DNA of 60,838 bases from UBA3537 sp045561735. Lineage in GTDB: Bacteria > Bacteroidota > Bacteroidia > Flavobacteriales > Flavobacteriaceae. Below the pieces are notes generated by a model. It saw nothing but the letters and a program-made list of their open reading frames with translations. It was not told where the DNA came from and did no database searches. The DNA is taken from NCBI GenBank assembly GCA_045561735.1, contig JBJKXC010000036.1, positions 1-60,838 of the forward strand, read 5' to 3'. Position numbers and translations under genes: made by a program. Below are positions 8,692-17,015 of the stretch, piece after piece (the stretch's first letter is position 1; each line of letters starts with the position of its first letter).

Positions 8692-8709
8692 TTTGTTTAA
8701 ACAAATATA
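8692..8709 (-). promoter_or_regulatory. Proteorhodopsin -7 box abutting a perfect palindrome
   Basis: On the minus strand TATATTTG (complement of 8702-8709) matches the Bacteroidota -7 element. It overlaps the perfect 14-bp palindrome TTTGTTTAAACAAA (8692-8705), which would fall over the transcription start. No good -33 TTG is seen. The leader to the ATG is about 30 nt. Confidence 0.55.
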
Positions 8710-8748
8710 TAATTTTTTAGACATAAAATTATTATTTCCTGTTTTTTT

Positions 8749-8756
8749 TAGCTTTG
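8749..8756 (+). promoter_or_regulatory. Candidate -7 box of blh
   Basis: TAGCTTTG fits TAnnTTTG and lies 24 bp before the blh ATG. A -33 TTG is not visible at 17-21 bp upstream, where the sequence is only AT-rich. Confidence 0.45.
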
Positions 8757-8780
8757 TGTATGACTATTTAACAATTTTTT

Positions 8781-9668
8781 ATGAAAATTATTTATAGTTT
8801 TTCAATCGTATCCAGTTTCATGGGTTTATGGATTACTTCACTTTTACCAGAGGCATTTGAGTTGTTTTTAGGTTTTATATTGATTTTTACTTTTGGTATG
8901 GTTCATGGATCTAACGATATCATGATTGTTGATAAACTTTCAAAAAAAACAAATTCAACTGTCTTTAAAATTCTATCAACCTACCTTATAGTAGTGACGG
9001 CTGCGATTTTAATCTTTTATTTTATTCCTGTATTGGCACTGGTACTTTTCATATTGTTTAGTGCCTACCACTTTGGAGAACAGCATTGGGAAGAGGTTTT
9101 ATCAAATCTTAACTTACCGCTTCAAAAAATTTTCTTTTTTTGTTATGGTCTGCTGATTTTATATCTGGTTTTTTTATTTAATGTTGAAGCTGTCATTGAA
9201 ATAATATATGAAATCACTTCATTAGAGCTCAATGATATTTATGCTTCAGAAGTGACTCAGATTCTGTTTATAATCTTATTTCTAATTACTGGAAAAGCAG
9301 TTTACAAAAAACAAATTGCTATCAAATCAGTCTTAAGAGAGTTGTTTTCGCTTCTAGTTTTTGCAATTATTTTTAATTCATCTTCGCTTATTTGGGGGTT
9401 TACCATCTACTTTATTTTTTGGCATAGTATCCCATCATTATTGGATCAGATTACATTCATTTACGGAGATTTAAAGAAAAAAAGTATTTTAAAATACGTC
9501 AAAGCAGCACTCCCTTATTGGCTGATTTCACTTGTTGGTATTACTGTTTTATTCCTCATTTTCAAAGACGAAAAACATTTTCACAGCTTATTCTTTGCAT
9601 TTATTGCGGCAGTTACTTTTCCGCATGCCATTGTGATGCTTAGAATGTTTTCAAAGAAAAGAATATAG
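8781..9668 (+). CDS. blh: Beta-carotene 15,15'-dioxygenase, Brp/Blh family
   Basis: This 295-aa membrane protein cleaves beta-carotene into two molecules of retinal, the chromophore of the divergent proteorhodopsin. Family histidines are present: His42 in FGMVHGSNDIMIVDK, His97 and His102 in YHFGEQHWEE, one in FWHSIPSLLDQ and one in TFPHAIVMLRM near the C-terminus; some of these bind the catalytic iron. Many hydrophobic helices fill the rest. It shares a 110-bp divergent promoter region with proteorhodopsin. No carotenoid crt genes are in this window, so beta-carotene must come from elsewhere. Confidence 0.93.
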   Translation: MKIIYSFSIVSSFMGLWITSLLPEAFELFLGFILIFTFGMVHGSNDIMIVDKLSKKTNSTVFKILSTYLIVVTAAILIFYFIPVLALVLFILFSAYHFGEQHWEEVLSNLNLPLQKIFFFCYGLLILYLVFLFNVEAVIEIIYEITSLELNDIYASEVTQILFIILFLITGKAVYKKQIAIKSVLRELFSLLVFAIIFNSSSLIWGFTIYFIFWHSIPSLLDQITFIYGDLKKKSILKYVKAALPYWLISLVGITVLFLIFKDEKHFHSLFFAFIAAVTFPHAIVMLRMFSKKRI

Positions 9669-9686
9669 TTTTCAAAAACTACACAT

Positions 9687-9722
9687 AAAAAAAGCGCAAC
9701 CATTTAAGATTGCGCTTTTTTA
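9687..9722. terminator. Bidirectional terminator between blh and dnaK
   Basis: AAAAAAAGCGCAA, a loop CCATTTAAGA, and TTGCGCTTTTTTA form a hairpin with A/T runs on both sides. It serves the convergent blh (+) and dnaK (-). Its arms are the same as those of the hairpin on the other side of the proteorhodopsin-blh pair (7887-7918). Confidence 0.85.
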
Positions 9723-9740
9723 TTATTAGATAACTTTAAT

Positions 9741-11645
9741 TTATTTCACTTCTTCGAAATCCACATCTTCAACATTGTCCCCTTCTGCTTGAGCAGGCTC
9801 TGGTCCATCATCTGGGCCTGGAGCACCATTAGCTTGAGACGCTTGTTGTGCTTTATACATTTCTTCACTGGCCACTTTCCATGCTTCGTTGATTTTCTCT
9901 AAAGCAGGTTCAATGACTGCAAGATCCTTGCTTTCATACGCTTTCTTTAATTCTTCCAAAGCAGCCTTTATAGGCTGTTTTTTGTCGTCAGATAGTTTTT
10001 CTCCGAACTCAGTCAGCTGCTTCTCTGTTTGAAAAATCATCGCATCTGCACTGTTGAGCATGTCTGCTGTCTCTTTTGCTTTTGCATCTGCATCCGAATT
10101 GGCTTCAGCATCACGCTTCATTTGCTCGATTTCTTCTTCTGTCAAACCTGAAGAGGCTTCGATTCTAATGTCCTGTGACTTATTGGTCGCTTTGTCGGTG
10201 GCAGAAACATTGATAATTCCATTGGCATCAATGTCAAAAGTAACTTCAATCTGAGGTGTTCCTCTTTGTGCCGGAGGGATACCATCCAAATGAAAACGTC
10301 CAATGGTTTTATTGTCAGCTGCCATAGGTCGTTCACCTTGGAGCACATGAATCTCTACGGATGGCTGGTTATCTGCCGCTGTGGAAAAAACTTGTGATTT
10401 TTTTGTTGGAATAGTCGTATTGGCATCAATCAACTTTGTCATCACATTGCCCATAGTTTCAATCCCGAGTGACAATGGCGTAACATCTAATAACAATACG
10501 TCCTTGACATCCCCAGTTAAAACCCCGCCTTGAATAGCAGCACCTACTGCAACCACTTCGTCTGGATTAACCCCTTTGTTGGGTTTCTTGCCAAAAAATT
10601 TCTCAACAGCTTCTTGAACTGCTGGTATTCGAGTGGAACCACCTACCAGAATAATTTCATCAATGTCACCTTTTGAAATACCAGCTGCCTTCAAAGCAGT
10701 TTGACATGGTTTAATAGTTCTTTTAATCAAATCGTCAATTAATTGTTCAAATTTTGATCGAGATAAAGTTCGAACTAAATGCTTTGGCCCACTTGCTGTG
10801 GCTGTTACATATGGTAAGTTGATTTCAGTCTGGGCAGAGGATGAAAGTTCAATTTTAGCTTTTTCAGCAGCTTCTTTTAGACGCTGAAGTGCCATTGGAT
10901 CTTCTCTCAAGTCCATATTTTCGTCTTTCTTGAATTCTTCCGCCAACCAATTAATGATTTTTTCATCAACATCATCTCCTCCAAGGTGAGTATCTCCATC
11001 TGTAGACAAAACTTCGAAAACACCATCACCCAGTTCTAGTATAGAAACATCGTGCGTTCCACCTCCAAAATCAAAGACAACGATAGTTTGATCTTTTCCT
11101 TTTTTGTCCATACCATAGGCAAGGGCTGCTGCAGTAGGTTCATTTATAATTCTTCGAACTTTTAAACCTGCGATCTCACCCGCTTCTTTTGTCGCTTGAC
11201 GTTGTGCATCGTTAAAATAAGCAGGAACAGTAACCACGGCTTCCGTAACTTCTTGATCTAAGAATTCTTCTGCGGTTTTCTTCATTTTTTGAAGAACCAT
11301 CGCAGATAATTCCTGTGGGGTGTATAAACGCCCATCAATATCAACACGGGGCGTATTGTTATCACCTTTGACAACTTTATAAGGAACACGACTGGATTCT
11401 TTTTTAGATTCCGAAAATTTATTTCCCATAAAGCGTTTTATAGAATAGACCGTTTTTTGAGGGTTTGTGACTGCTTGTCGTTTGGCAGGATCACCAACTT
11501 TTATCTCGCCACCTTCAACAAAAGCTATAACGGATGGAGTTGTTCTACGTCCTTCGGCATTGGTAATTACCACAGGTTCATTTCCTTCCATGACAGAAAC
11601 ACAAGAGTTTGTTGTACCGAGATCAATTCCTATAATTTTACTCAT
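9741..11645 (-). CDS. dnaK: Chaperone protein DnaK (Hsp70)
   Basis: This is a 634-aa ATP-driven chaperone. The nucleotide-binding domain starts IIGIDLGTTNSCVSVMEG and shows VTVPAYFNDAQRQATKEAG, VFDFGGGTHDVSIL and ILVGGSTRIPAVQ. The substrate-binding domain has the DVTPLSLGIET linker region. The lid ends in a disordered stretch and the acidic tail DVEDVDFEEVK. It is full length. No dnaJ or grpE lies beside it. An inverted repeat stands upstream, in the gap shared with panB. Confidence 0.98.
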   Translation of the reverse strand: MSKIIGIDLGTTNSCVSVMEGNEPVVITNAEGRRTTPSVIAFVEGGEIKVGDPAKRQAVTNPQKTVYSIKRFMGNKFSESKKESSRVPYKVVKGDNNTPRVDIDGRLYTPQELSAMVLQKMKKTAEEFLDQEVTEAVVTVPAYFNDAQRQATKEAGEIAGLKVRRIINEPTAAALAYGMDKKGKDQTIVVFDFGGGTHDVSILELGDGVFEVLSTDGDTHLGGDDVDEKIINWLAEEFKKDENMDLREDPMALQRLKEAAEKAKIELSSSAQTEINLPYVTATASGPKHLVRTLSRSKFEQLIDDLIKRTIKPCQTALKAAGISKGDIDEIILVGGSTRIPAVQEAVEKFFGKKPNKGVNPDEVVAVGAAIQGGVLTGDVKDVLLLDVTPLSLGIETMGNVMTKLIDANTTIPTKKSQVFSTAADNQPSVEIHVLQGERPMAADNKTIGRFHLDGIPPAQRGTPQIEVTFDIDANGIINVSATDKATNKSQDIRIEASSGLTEEEIEQMKRDAEANSDADAKAKETADMLNSADAMIFQTEKQLTEFGEKLSDDKKQPIKAALEELKKAYESKDLAVIEPALEKINEAWKVASEEMYKAQQASQANGAPGPDDGPEPAQAEGDNVEDVDFEEVK

Positions 11646-11705
11646 AATTTCTAATATTAATTTTTTTTCTATTTTAATTTATAAAGTGAAAGGCAATCAT
11701 TGTGC

Positions 11706-11734
11706 CATGACACAAAATATGACAAGGTGTCATG
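11706..11734. promoter_or_regulatory. Inverted repeat in the dnaK-panB divergent promoter region
   Basis: CATGACAC (11706-11713) and GTGTCATG (11727-11734) are perfect inverted 8-mers spaced by 13 bp. They lie 60 bp before the dnaK start and 46 bp before the panB start. The element does not look like CIRCE (the HrcA operator). It could be an operator for a stress regulator. This is inferred from position and symmetry only. Confidence 0.4.
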
Positions 11735-11780
11735 TTGTTCCCGTTCTTTTTCACTATTTTTACAAAAAAATTTTTACAAA

Positions 11781-12596
11781 ATGCCAAACTCTAAAGAATA
11801 TAAACGCGTAACTGTCAAGTCGCTTATCGAAATGAAAGCTGCAGGGGGGAAAATATCTATGCTTACGGCTTATGACTATTCCATGGCCAAGATCGTGGAT
11901 GGGGCTGGAATTGATGTAATCTTGGTCGGGGATTCTGCTAGTAATGTCATGGCTGGTCATGAAACGACACTCCCCATCACCTTAGATCAAATGATTTACC
12001 ATGCCTCTTCTGTAGTTCGTGGTATTAAACGTTCTTTGGTAGTGGTTGATTTACCTTTTGGGACTTATCAAAGTGATTCTAAAGAAGCCTTAAGATCTGC
12101 TATACGTATTATGAAAGAAAGTGGCGGCCACGCTGTTAAATTAGAAGGAGGTAAAGAAATTAAAGATTCTATAAAGAAAATTCTAAATGCAGGCATACCT
12201 GTTATGGGGCATTTAGGACTTACACCACAATCCATATATAAATTTGGTACTTATACAGTACGTGCAAAGGAGGTAGAAGAGGCAGAAAAACTCATGGAAG
12301 ATGCAAAACTTTTGGAACGTTTGGGATGTTTTGCAATTGTACTGGAAAAAATTCCTTCTAAGTTGGCAAAAAAGGTAGCCAAAGAACTCAATATTCCTAT
12401 TATTGGAATCGGAGCTGGTAATGGTGTTGACGGACAAGTACTTGTATTGCATGATATGCTTGGAATAACCCATGAATTCAATCCACGTTTTTTAAGGCGT
12501 TACCTGAACCTTTTCGAATCTATGACCAATGCAATTGGACAGTACGTTTCTGATGTGAAATCTTCTAAATTTCCAAACAAAGAGGAACAATACTGA
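11781..12596 (+). CDS. panB: 3-methyl-2-oxobutanoate hydroxymethyltransferase PanB
   Basis: This 271-aa enzyme transfers a hydroxymethyl group from methylene-THF to 2-oxoisovalerate, making ketopantoate for pantothenate and CoA. The Mg site motif VILVGDSASNVMAGHETT, the substrate motif VMGHLGLTPQS, the catalytic Glu in AIVLEKIP and the C-terminal GIGAGNGVDGQVLVLHDMLG are all present. The start is the ATG at 11781 (MPNSKEYKRVTVKSL). The open frame reaches back to 11700, but the added residues are cysteine-rich and fall in the divergent regulatory region. Confidence 0.96.
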   Translation: MPNSKEYKRVTVKSLIEMKAAGGKISMLTAYDYSMAKIVDGAGIDVILVGDSASNVMAGHETTLPITLDQMIYHASSVVRGIKRSLVVVDLPFGTYQSDSKEALRSAIRIMKESGGHAVKLEGGKEIKDSIKKILNAGIPVMGHLGLTPQSIYKFGTYTVRAKEVEEAEKLMEDAKLLERLGCFAIVLEKIPSKLAKKVAKELNIPIIGIGAGNGVDGQVLVLHDMLGITHEFNPRFLRRYLNLFESMTNAIGQYVSDVKSSKFPNKEEQY

Positions 12597-12599
12597 TAC

Positions 12600-13295
12600 A
12601 TGTCACGAATTGTAACAAATGCATCCAACATACAGCTACTTTACGAAGATAATCACCTAATTGCTGTTAACAAACGAATTGGTGATATTATTCAAGGAGA
12701 CAAGACAAAAGACAAACCCCTCTCAGAAATCTTAAAGGGGTATATTAAACACAAATACAACAAACCTGGAGCAGTATTTTTAGGGGTCACTCATCGCATA
12801 GACCGTCCTACTTCTGGAATCGTTGTTTTTGCAAAGACCTCCAAAGCTTTAAAACGAATGAATCAGTTGTTTCAAGAAAAGTGCATTCACAAGATATACT
12901 GGGCGATTGTTAAAAACAAACCAATTAAGTCTGAAGATACTTTGATTCATTGGTTGAAAAAAAACCCAAAAAAAAATACAACCAAAGCTTTCCCGAAAGA
13001 GGTCAAAGACAGTAAAAAAGCAATTTTACATTATAAAGTAATTAAGGAATTAAAAACCTATTCCCATTTGGAAGTCATATTGGAAACAGGGAGATCCCAT
13101 CAAATTAGAAGTCAATTAGCATACATAGGTTCGCCCATAAAAGGAGATCTAAAATATGGTTTTGACAGAACTAACAAAAACGGAGGAATTCATTTACATG
13201 CAAAATACATCGAATTTACGCATCCTGTTTCAAAAAAAATGATTAAAATTGAAGCCAATCCACCAACAGATATTTTATGGGACAAATGTTCTTAA
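12600..13295 (+). CDS. RluA-family RNA pseudouridine synthase
   Basis: This 231-aa protein carries the RluA signature GVTHRIDRPTSGIVVFAKT with the catalytic Asp in HRIDR, preceded by LLYEDNHLIAVNKRIG and followed by YWAIVKNKP and ETGRSHQIRSQLAYIGSPI. There is no N-terminal S4 domain, so it is the short type; rRNA or tRNA target unknown. It starts 3 bp after the panB stop and appears cotranscribed with panB. Confidence 0.92.
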   Translation: MSRIVTNASNIQLLYEDNHLIAVNKRIGDIIQGDKTKDKPLSEILKGYIKHKYNKPGAVFLGVTHRIDRPTSGIVVFAKTSKALKRMNQLFQEKCIHKIYWAIVKNKPIKSEDTLIHWLKKNPKKNTTKAFPKEVKDSKKAILHYKVIKELKTYSHLEVILETGRSHQIRSQLAYIGSPIKGDLKYGFDRTNKNGGIHLHAKYIEFTHPVSKKMIKIEANPPTDILWDKCS

Positions 13296-13306
13296 ATAAA
13301 AGTCCG

Positions 13307-14686
13307 ATGAAAGACCCTAAACAAATTATACAATCACAAAAAAGATTTTTTGAAAGCGGTAAAACACGTGATATTAGTTTTATCAAGGTCAAGCTCAAGC
13401 TCCTCAAAGAAAGTATTATTTCCAACGAAGATGTCATACACCAAGCGCTTTACAAAGATCTTAAAAAACCAAAATTTGAAGCCTATATCAGTGAATTTGC
13501 CATTCTAATTTCAGAGATAGACATTTTACTTAATAATCTTTCAAAATGGTCTAAACCTAAAAAGGTACGTGCCTCAAAACTTAATTTCCCTTCAAAAGAC
13601 TACATCTACAGTGAGCCATATGGGACTGTTTTAGTGATTTCTCCTTGGAACTATCCATTCCAGCTAGCCATCAGTCCAGTGATTTCAGCAATTGCGTCAG
13701 GAAACACCGTGGTCTTGAAGCCCAGTGAGGTCAGCTCACATACTGGACTAATAATTAAAACCATTTTATCAGAAATTTTTAATGATGCGCACCTTTATGT
13801 TGAGCTCGGAGGAGTTTCAGAAACCACCAAACTGTTGAGAGAAAGATGGGATTATATTTTTTTTACAGGGAGTGTAGCTGTAGGAAAAATTATAGCAAAG
13901 GCTGCAGCCGTACATTTAACCCCCGTAACGCTTGAACTTGGTGGTAAAAACCCTTGTATTGTTGATGAATCAGCTGATTTAAAATTAACGGCTAAACGCT
14001 TGGTATGGGGTAAATTTTTAAATGCAGGTCAAACCTGTATTGCACCGGATTATGTTTTGGTTAACAATCAAATTAAAGCAGACCTTGTTAAACTTATAAA
14101 AACAGAAATTTTTAAAGCATATGGTGAGGATCCTGAAATCTCCCCAAATTATCCCCGAATTGTGAATGCAAATAACTTACAACGCCTCATATCCATGTTA
14201 GAGGATGCTGAGATTCTTCTCGGTGGTAATAGCAACATTAGTGATAATTATCTGTCCCCAACATTGGTAAACAATCCAAAATTGGATTCCAAGCTTATGG
14301 AGGAGGAAATATTTGGTCCAATTTTACCTATTTTAGACTACAAAACTGAAAAAGACATTGAATATATTTTAAAGTCCTATGAAAAACCATTAGGTTTTTA
14401 TGTATTCTCAAAAAATAAAGCATTTTACAATTCGCTTATTAAAAAATACAGTTTTGGAGGGGGGTCAGTCAATGATACCATGATTCATTTTGGAAACCCG
14501 AGATTACCCTTTGGTGGGGTCGGAGAAAGTGGTATTGGCGCTTACCGAGGTCATTTTGGTTATGAGACCTTTACACACAAAAAAGGCATCACATTCAAAG
14601 CTAATTGGCTTGATATTCCTTTACGTTATGCGCCTTACAAAAATAAGTTGAAACTTCTCAAAAAAGCCTTTAAATGGCTGGGATAA
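13307..14686 (+). CDS. Aldehyde dehydrogenase, ALDH3-like
   Basis: This 459-aa NAD(P)-dependent enzyme oxidises aldehydes. Catalytic residues numbered from the chosen start are Asn115 (SPWNYPF), Glu210 (TLELGGKNP) and Cys244 (NAGQTC). The Rossmann motif FFTGSVAVGK is present. The overall pattern and the C-terminal LDIPLRYAPYKNKL resemble class 3 fatty or aromatic aldehyde dehydrogenases. I prefer the start at 13307 (MKDPKQIIQS), just past the pseudouridine synthase stop; an ATG at 13277 would overlap that gene by 19 bp and is possible. Confidence 0.9.
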   Translation: MKDPKQIIQSQKRFFESGKTRDISFIKVKLKLLKESIISNEDVIHQALYKDLKKPKFEAYISEFAILISEIDILLNNLSKWSKPKKVRASKLNFPSKDYIYSEPYGTVLVISPWNYPFQLAISPVISAIASGNTVVLKPSEVSSHTGLIIKTILSEIFNDAHLYVELGGVSETTKLLRERWDYIFFTGSVAVGKIIAKAAAVHLTPVTLELGGKNPCIVDESADLKLTAKRLVWGKFLNAGQTCIAPDYVLVNNQIKADLVKLIKTEIFKAYGEDPEISPNYPRIVNANNLQRLISMLEDAEILLGGNSNISDNYLSPTLVNNPKLDSKLMEEEIFGPILPILDYKTEKDIEYILKSYEKPLGFYVFSKNKAFYNSLIKKYSFGGGSVNDTMIHFGNPRLPFGGVGESGIGAYRGHFGYETFTHKKGITFKANWLDIPLRYAPYKNKLKLLKKAFKWLG

Positions 14687-14971
14687 TCCAAATATATAAC
14701 AATAGATATTTATTATAATAAATATTTAAATTACTCAATTTGAGTGTTTTATAATTTTTACATAAAGTAGATATTTAATAAAATATTATTATGTATTTCA
14801 ATTTTTAAATCGAATCAAAATTCCCCGTTCATATTAAAAAAATGTACGTTCATGACATAAATACACCCACATGTTACGTAATATAATCTAAACAACATAA
14901 CAACTTTAAATTAACACAATTTTGTTTAATCAAATTTGTAAACACAATAGATTAAAATTTATAAAAAGAAT

Positions 14972-14994
14972 AAAATGTTAATGTTTGTTTAATT
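14972..14994 (+). promoter_or_regulatory. 23-bp promoter box, copy 1 of 2
   Basis: AAAATGTTAATGTTTGTTTAATT (two halves: AAAATGTTAATG then TTTGTTTAATT) matches the copy at 20573-20595 in 22 of 23 positions. It ends 25 bp before the -7 box at 15020; in copy 2 the distance is 26 bp. Position just upstream of the -33 region fits an activator site or a special sigma factor element. Confidence 0.6.
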
Positions 14995-15019
14995 ATAAAA
15001 TTATATCTAAAACATGTTT

Positions 15020-15027
15020 TATTTTTG
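15020..15027 (+). promoter_or_regulatory. -7 box of light operon 1
   Basis: TATTTTTG fits the Bacteroidota TAnnTTTG element and lies 18 bp before the TetR-type gene. The usual -33 TTG is not seen at the expected distance, which agrees with activator-dependent transcription. Confidence 0.5.
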
Positions 15028-15045
15028 TGTAAATAATAAGATGTC

Positions 15046-15702
15046 ATGGCTAAAAAAACCAAACTCAATAAAGAAAATCTTGTGACTTTGTTCATGGATG
15101 CTGTACTTGATCACAATGAAGTTCCCAAAAGCGTTTATTCATTTGCAAAAATGAACCATTTTGAAGAATCTGAATTTTACCGCTTTTTCGGTTCTTTTGA
15201 AGCCCTAGAAGCTGCCATTTACGAGTTGTTTTTTGAAAAAACAATGAAAACACTTGAAAAAAGTAAAGAATATAAGGATTATGACGCAATGAATCAATTG
15301 CTGAGTTTTTATTTCACATTTTTTGGAAATTTAACCGCCAATCGCAGCTATGTTTCCAAATCTCTCCAGTCGGAAATGGGAGGGCTCAATCAAATGAAAA
15401 AACTTAAAACACTTCGAAAAAAGTTTCTAAACTTCATTGATGAGCTGGATTTAGGAGTAATTAACATCAAAAATAAACGATTAGATGACATCAAAGACAG
15501 TGTGGTCAATGAATCCTATTGGATTCAAATGCTGGTAACCCTGAAGTTTTGGTTGGATGACGATTCAGCAGATTTTGAAAAAACAGATCTTTTTATCGAA
15601 AAATCTATCGCTGCGAGTTTCGAATTGGCAAATACCAAACCCCTCAAGAGTGTTCTTGATTTTGGTAAATTCTTGTTTAAAGAAAAAATCATTGTGCGTT
15701 AA
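15046..15702 (+). CDS. TetR-family transcriptional regulator
   Basis: This 218-aa protein has an N-terminal helix-turn-helix of TetR type (about residues 8-55, ending FYRFFGSFEALEAAIYELFF) and an all-helical C-terminal domain. The DNA-recognition part is divergent. It begins the first light operon and its stop overlaps the next start by 1 nt. It may control the two operons sharing the 23-bp box, although that is inferred only from position. No light-sensing domain (B12-binding, LOV, BLUF) is visible in it. Confidence 0.75.
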   Translation: MAKKTKLNKENLVTLFMDAVLDHNEVPKSVYSFAKMNHFEESEFYRFFGSFEALEAAIYELFFEKTMKTLEKSKEYKDYDAMNQLLSFYFTFFGNLTANRSYVSKSLQSEMGGLNQMKKLKTLRKKFLNFIDELDLGVINIKNKRLDDIKDSVVNESYWIQMLVTLKFWLDDDSADFEKTDLFIEKSIAASFELANTKPLKSVLDFGKFLFKEKIIVR

Positions 15703-17015
15703 TGAAATCTATCGACAGAATTCCGACCTCAAAACTACAACGTGCTTCTAAATTGGTCTCTACTGGTGCCAAAGTTGGTGTGAACTACATCAAATATTAT
15801 GGAGAAAAAATCAGTAAAACAAAAGAAATTGCCAAAGAAAACCTGAATAAAAACAATGCGGAGGATATTTATGGTGGCCTCAAACAGCTCAAAGGCAGTG
15901 CTTTAAAAGTTGCTCAAATGTTGAGTATGGAAAAAAACCTTCTTCCACGTGCTTATGTTGAAAAATTTTCTCTTGCTCAATTTTCTGTGCCGCCGCTCTC
16001 CTCGCCTTTGATTGTAAAAACTTTCAAAAAATATTTTGGTAAAGCACCAGAAGTTATTTTTGATGAGTTTGATGCAAATTCAGTCAATGCTGCTAGCATT
16101 GGCCAAGTTCACAAGGCAAAAATAAACGGTAAAGCCTTAGCAGTAAAAATTCAATATCCCGGTGTAGCAGACAGTATTAAATCAGATTTGGCACTTGTAA
16201 AACCCATCGCTTTAAGGATGCTCAACATCAAACCTAAAGGCGCTGAAAAATATTTTAAAGAAGTGGAAGACAAACTGACTGAAGAAACAGATTACTGCCT
16301 AGAAATTGAGCAAAGCCAAGAAATCGCTAAGGCCTGTGCACACATTCCAAATATTTTATTTCCCAACTATTATGCACATCTGTCCTCTAATAGAATTCTT
16401 ACAATGGATTTCATGAATGGGGTTCATTTGTCTGAATTTGCAAAAAAAAATAAAGATTCAAAAAAGTCAAATCAGTTGGGACAGGCGCTTTGGGACTTTT
16501 ACATGCACCAAATTCACAATTTGCGTAAAGTCCATGCGGACCCACACCCTGGAAACTTTCTAATCAGCGGAGAAGCTCAACTTATTGCTTTGGATTTTGG
16601 TTGCATGAAAACGATTCCAAACGATTTTTACATTCCCTATTTCGAATTGGCTGACAAATCAATAATGGACAACCCAAAATTATTCACTGAAAAACTCTAT
16701 GAGTTAGAGATTTTAACAGCTGACGATTCTCACCAGGAAACTAGTTTTTTTAAGGAGATGTTTCATGAACTCCTGAGTGTTTTTACATTGCCTTTTCAAA
16801 GTAAATTGTTTGATTTTTCAGATCCTGAGTTTTTTGGTAAAATTGGAGATATTGCAGAGCGTTACAGTCAAAACACTGAGCTCAGGAAACTTAACAACAC
16901 ACGTGGTTCAAAACACTTCATCTACATGAATAGGACCTTTTTTGGCCTTTACAATTTAATGTTTGACCTCAAAGCCAATGCTGTTAGAATTAACCAATTT
17001 CAACACTACAAATGA
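15702..17015 (+). CDS. AarF/ABC1/UbiB-type atypical kinase
   Basis: This 437-aa protein belongs to the ABC1/ADCK/UbiB kinase-like family. Landmarks are the family-specific KGSALKVAQ (residues 64-72, the KxGQ-type motif), the Ala-rich nucleotide loop AASIGQVH (130-137), the nucleotide Lys149 in AVKIQYPG, catalytic HADPHPGNF (278-286) and metal-binding LDFG (297-300). In proteobacteria UbiB supports ubiquinone synthesis. This organism appears to use menaquinone, so its role here is likely different, such as lipid or quinone handling under photo-oxidative stress. It overlaps neighbours on both sides by 1 and 4 nt. Confidence 0.9.
   Translation: MKSIDRIPTSKLQRASKLVSTGAKVGVNYIKYYGEKISKTKEIAKENLNKNNAEDIYGGLKQLKGSALKVAQMLSMEKNLLPRAYVEKFSLAQFSVPPLSSPLIVKTFKKYFGKAPEVIFDEFDANSVNAASIGQVHKAKINGKALAVKIQYPGVADSIKSDLALVKPIALRMLNIKPKGAEKYFKEVEDKLTEETDYCLEIEQSQEIAKACAHIPNILFPNYYAHLSSNRILTMDFMNGVHLSEFAKKNKDSKKSNQLGQALWDFYMHQIHNLRKVHADPHPGNFLISGEAQLIALDFGCMKTIPNDFYIPYFELADKSIMDNPKLFTEKLYELEILTADDSHQETSFFKEMFHELLSVFTLPFQSKLFDFSDPEFFGKIGDIAERYSQNTELRKLNNTRGSKHFIYMNRTFFGLYNLMFDLKANAVRINQFQHYK

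Larger units (their letters stand above)
14687..15045 (+). promoter_or_regulatory. 359-bp AT-rich regulatory gap before light operon 1
   Basis: I find no gene here. The gap holds a direct repeat CGTTCAT at 14826-14832 and 14847-14853 (21 bp apart, two helical turns). It also holds an imperfectly placed inverted pair TGTTTA-N10-TAAACA at 14923-14944, the 23-bp box at 14972-14994 shared with operon 2, and a -7 box at 15020. Such a dense upstream region suggests more than one regulator acts on the light operon. Confidence 0.5.

Noticed and set aside
8671..8724. N-terminal extension of proteorhodopsin from the ATG at 8724
   Set aside because: It would place the start upstream of the -7 box at 8702-8709, and the added residues are Lys/Asn-rich and absent from the family.
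11646..11780. CIRCE operator for HrcA upstream of dnaK
   Set aside because: The pattern TTAGCACTC-N9-GAGTGCTAA is absent; the inverted repeat found there is of different sequence.
11457..11811. Open frames antisense to the dnaK start and running into the panB region
   Set aside because: They are shadows of the dnaK coding strand and contain no recognisable domain.
8692..14993. TTTGTTTAA as a common regulatory word of proteorhodopsin and the light operons
   Set aside because: The 9-mer is expected a few times by chance in 60 kb of DNA this AT-rich, and its place relative to the -7 boxes differs between sites.
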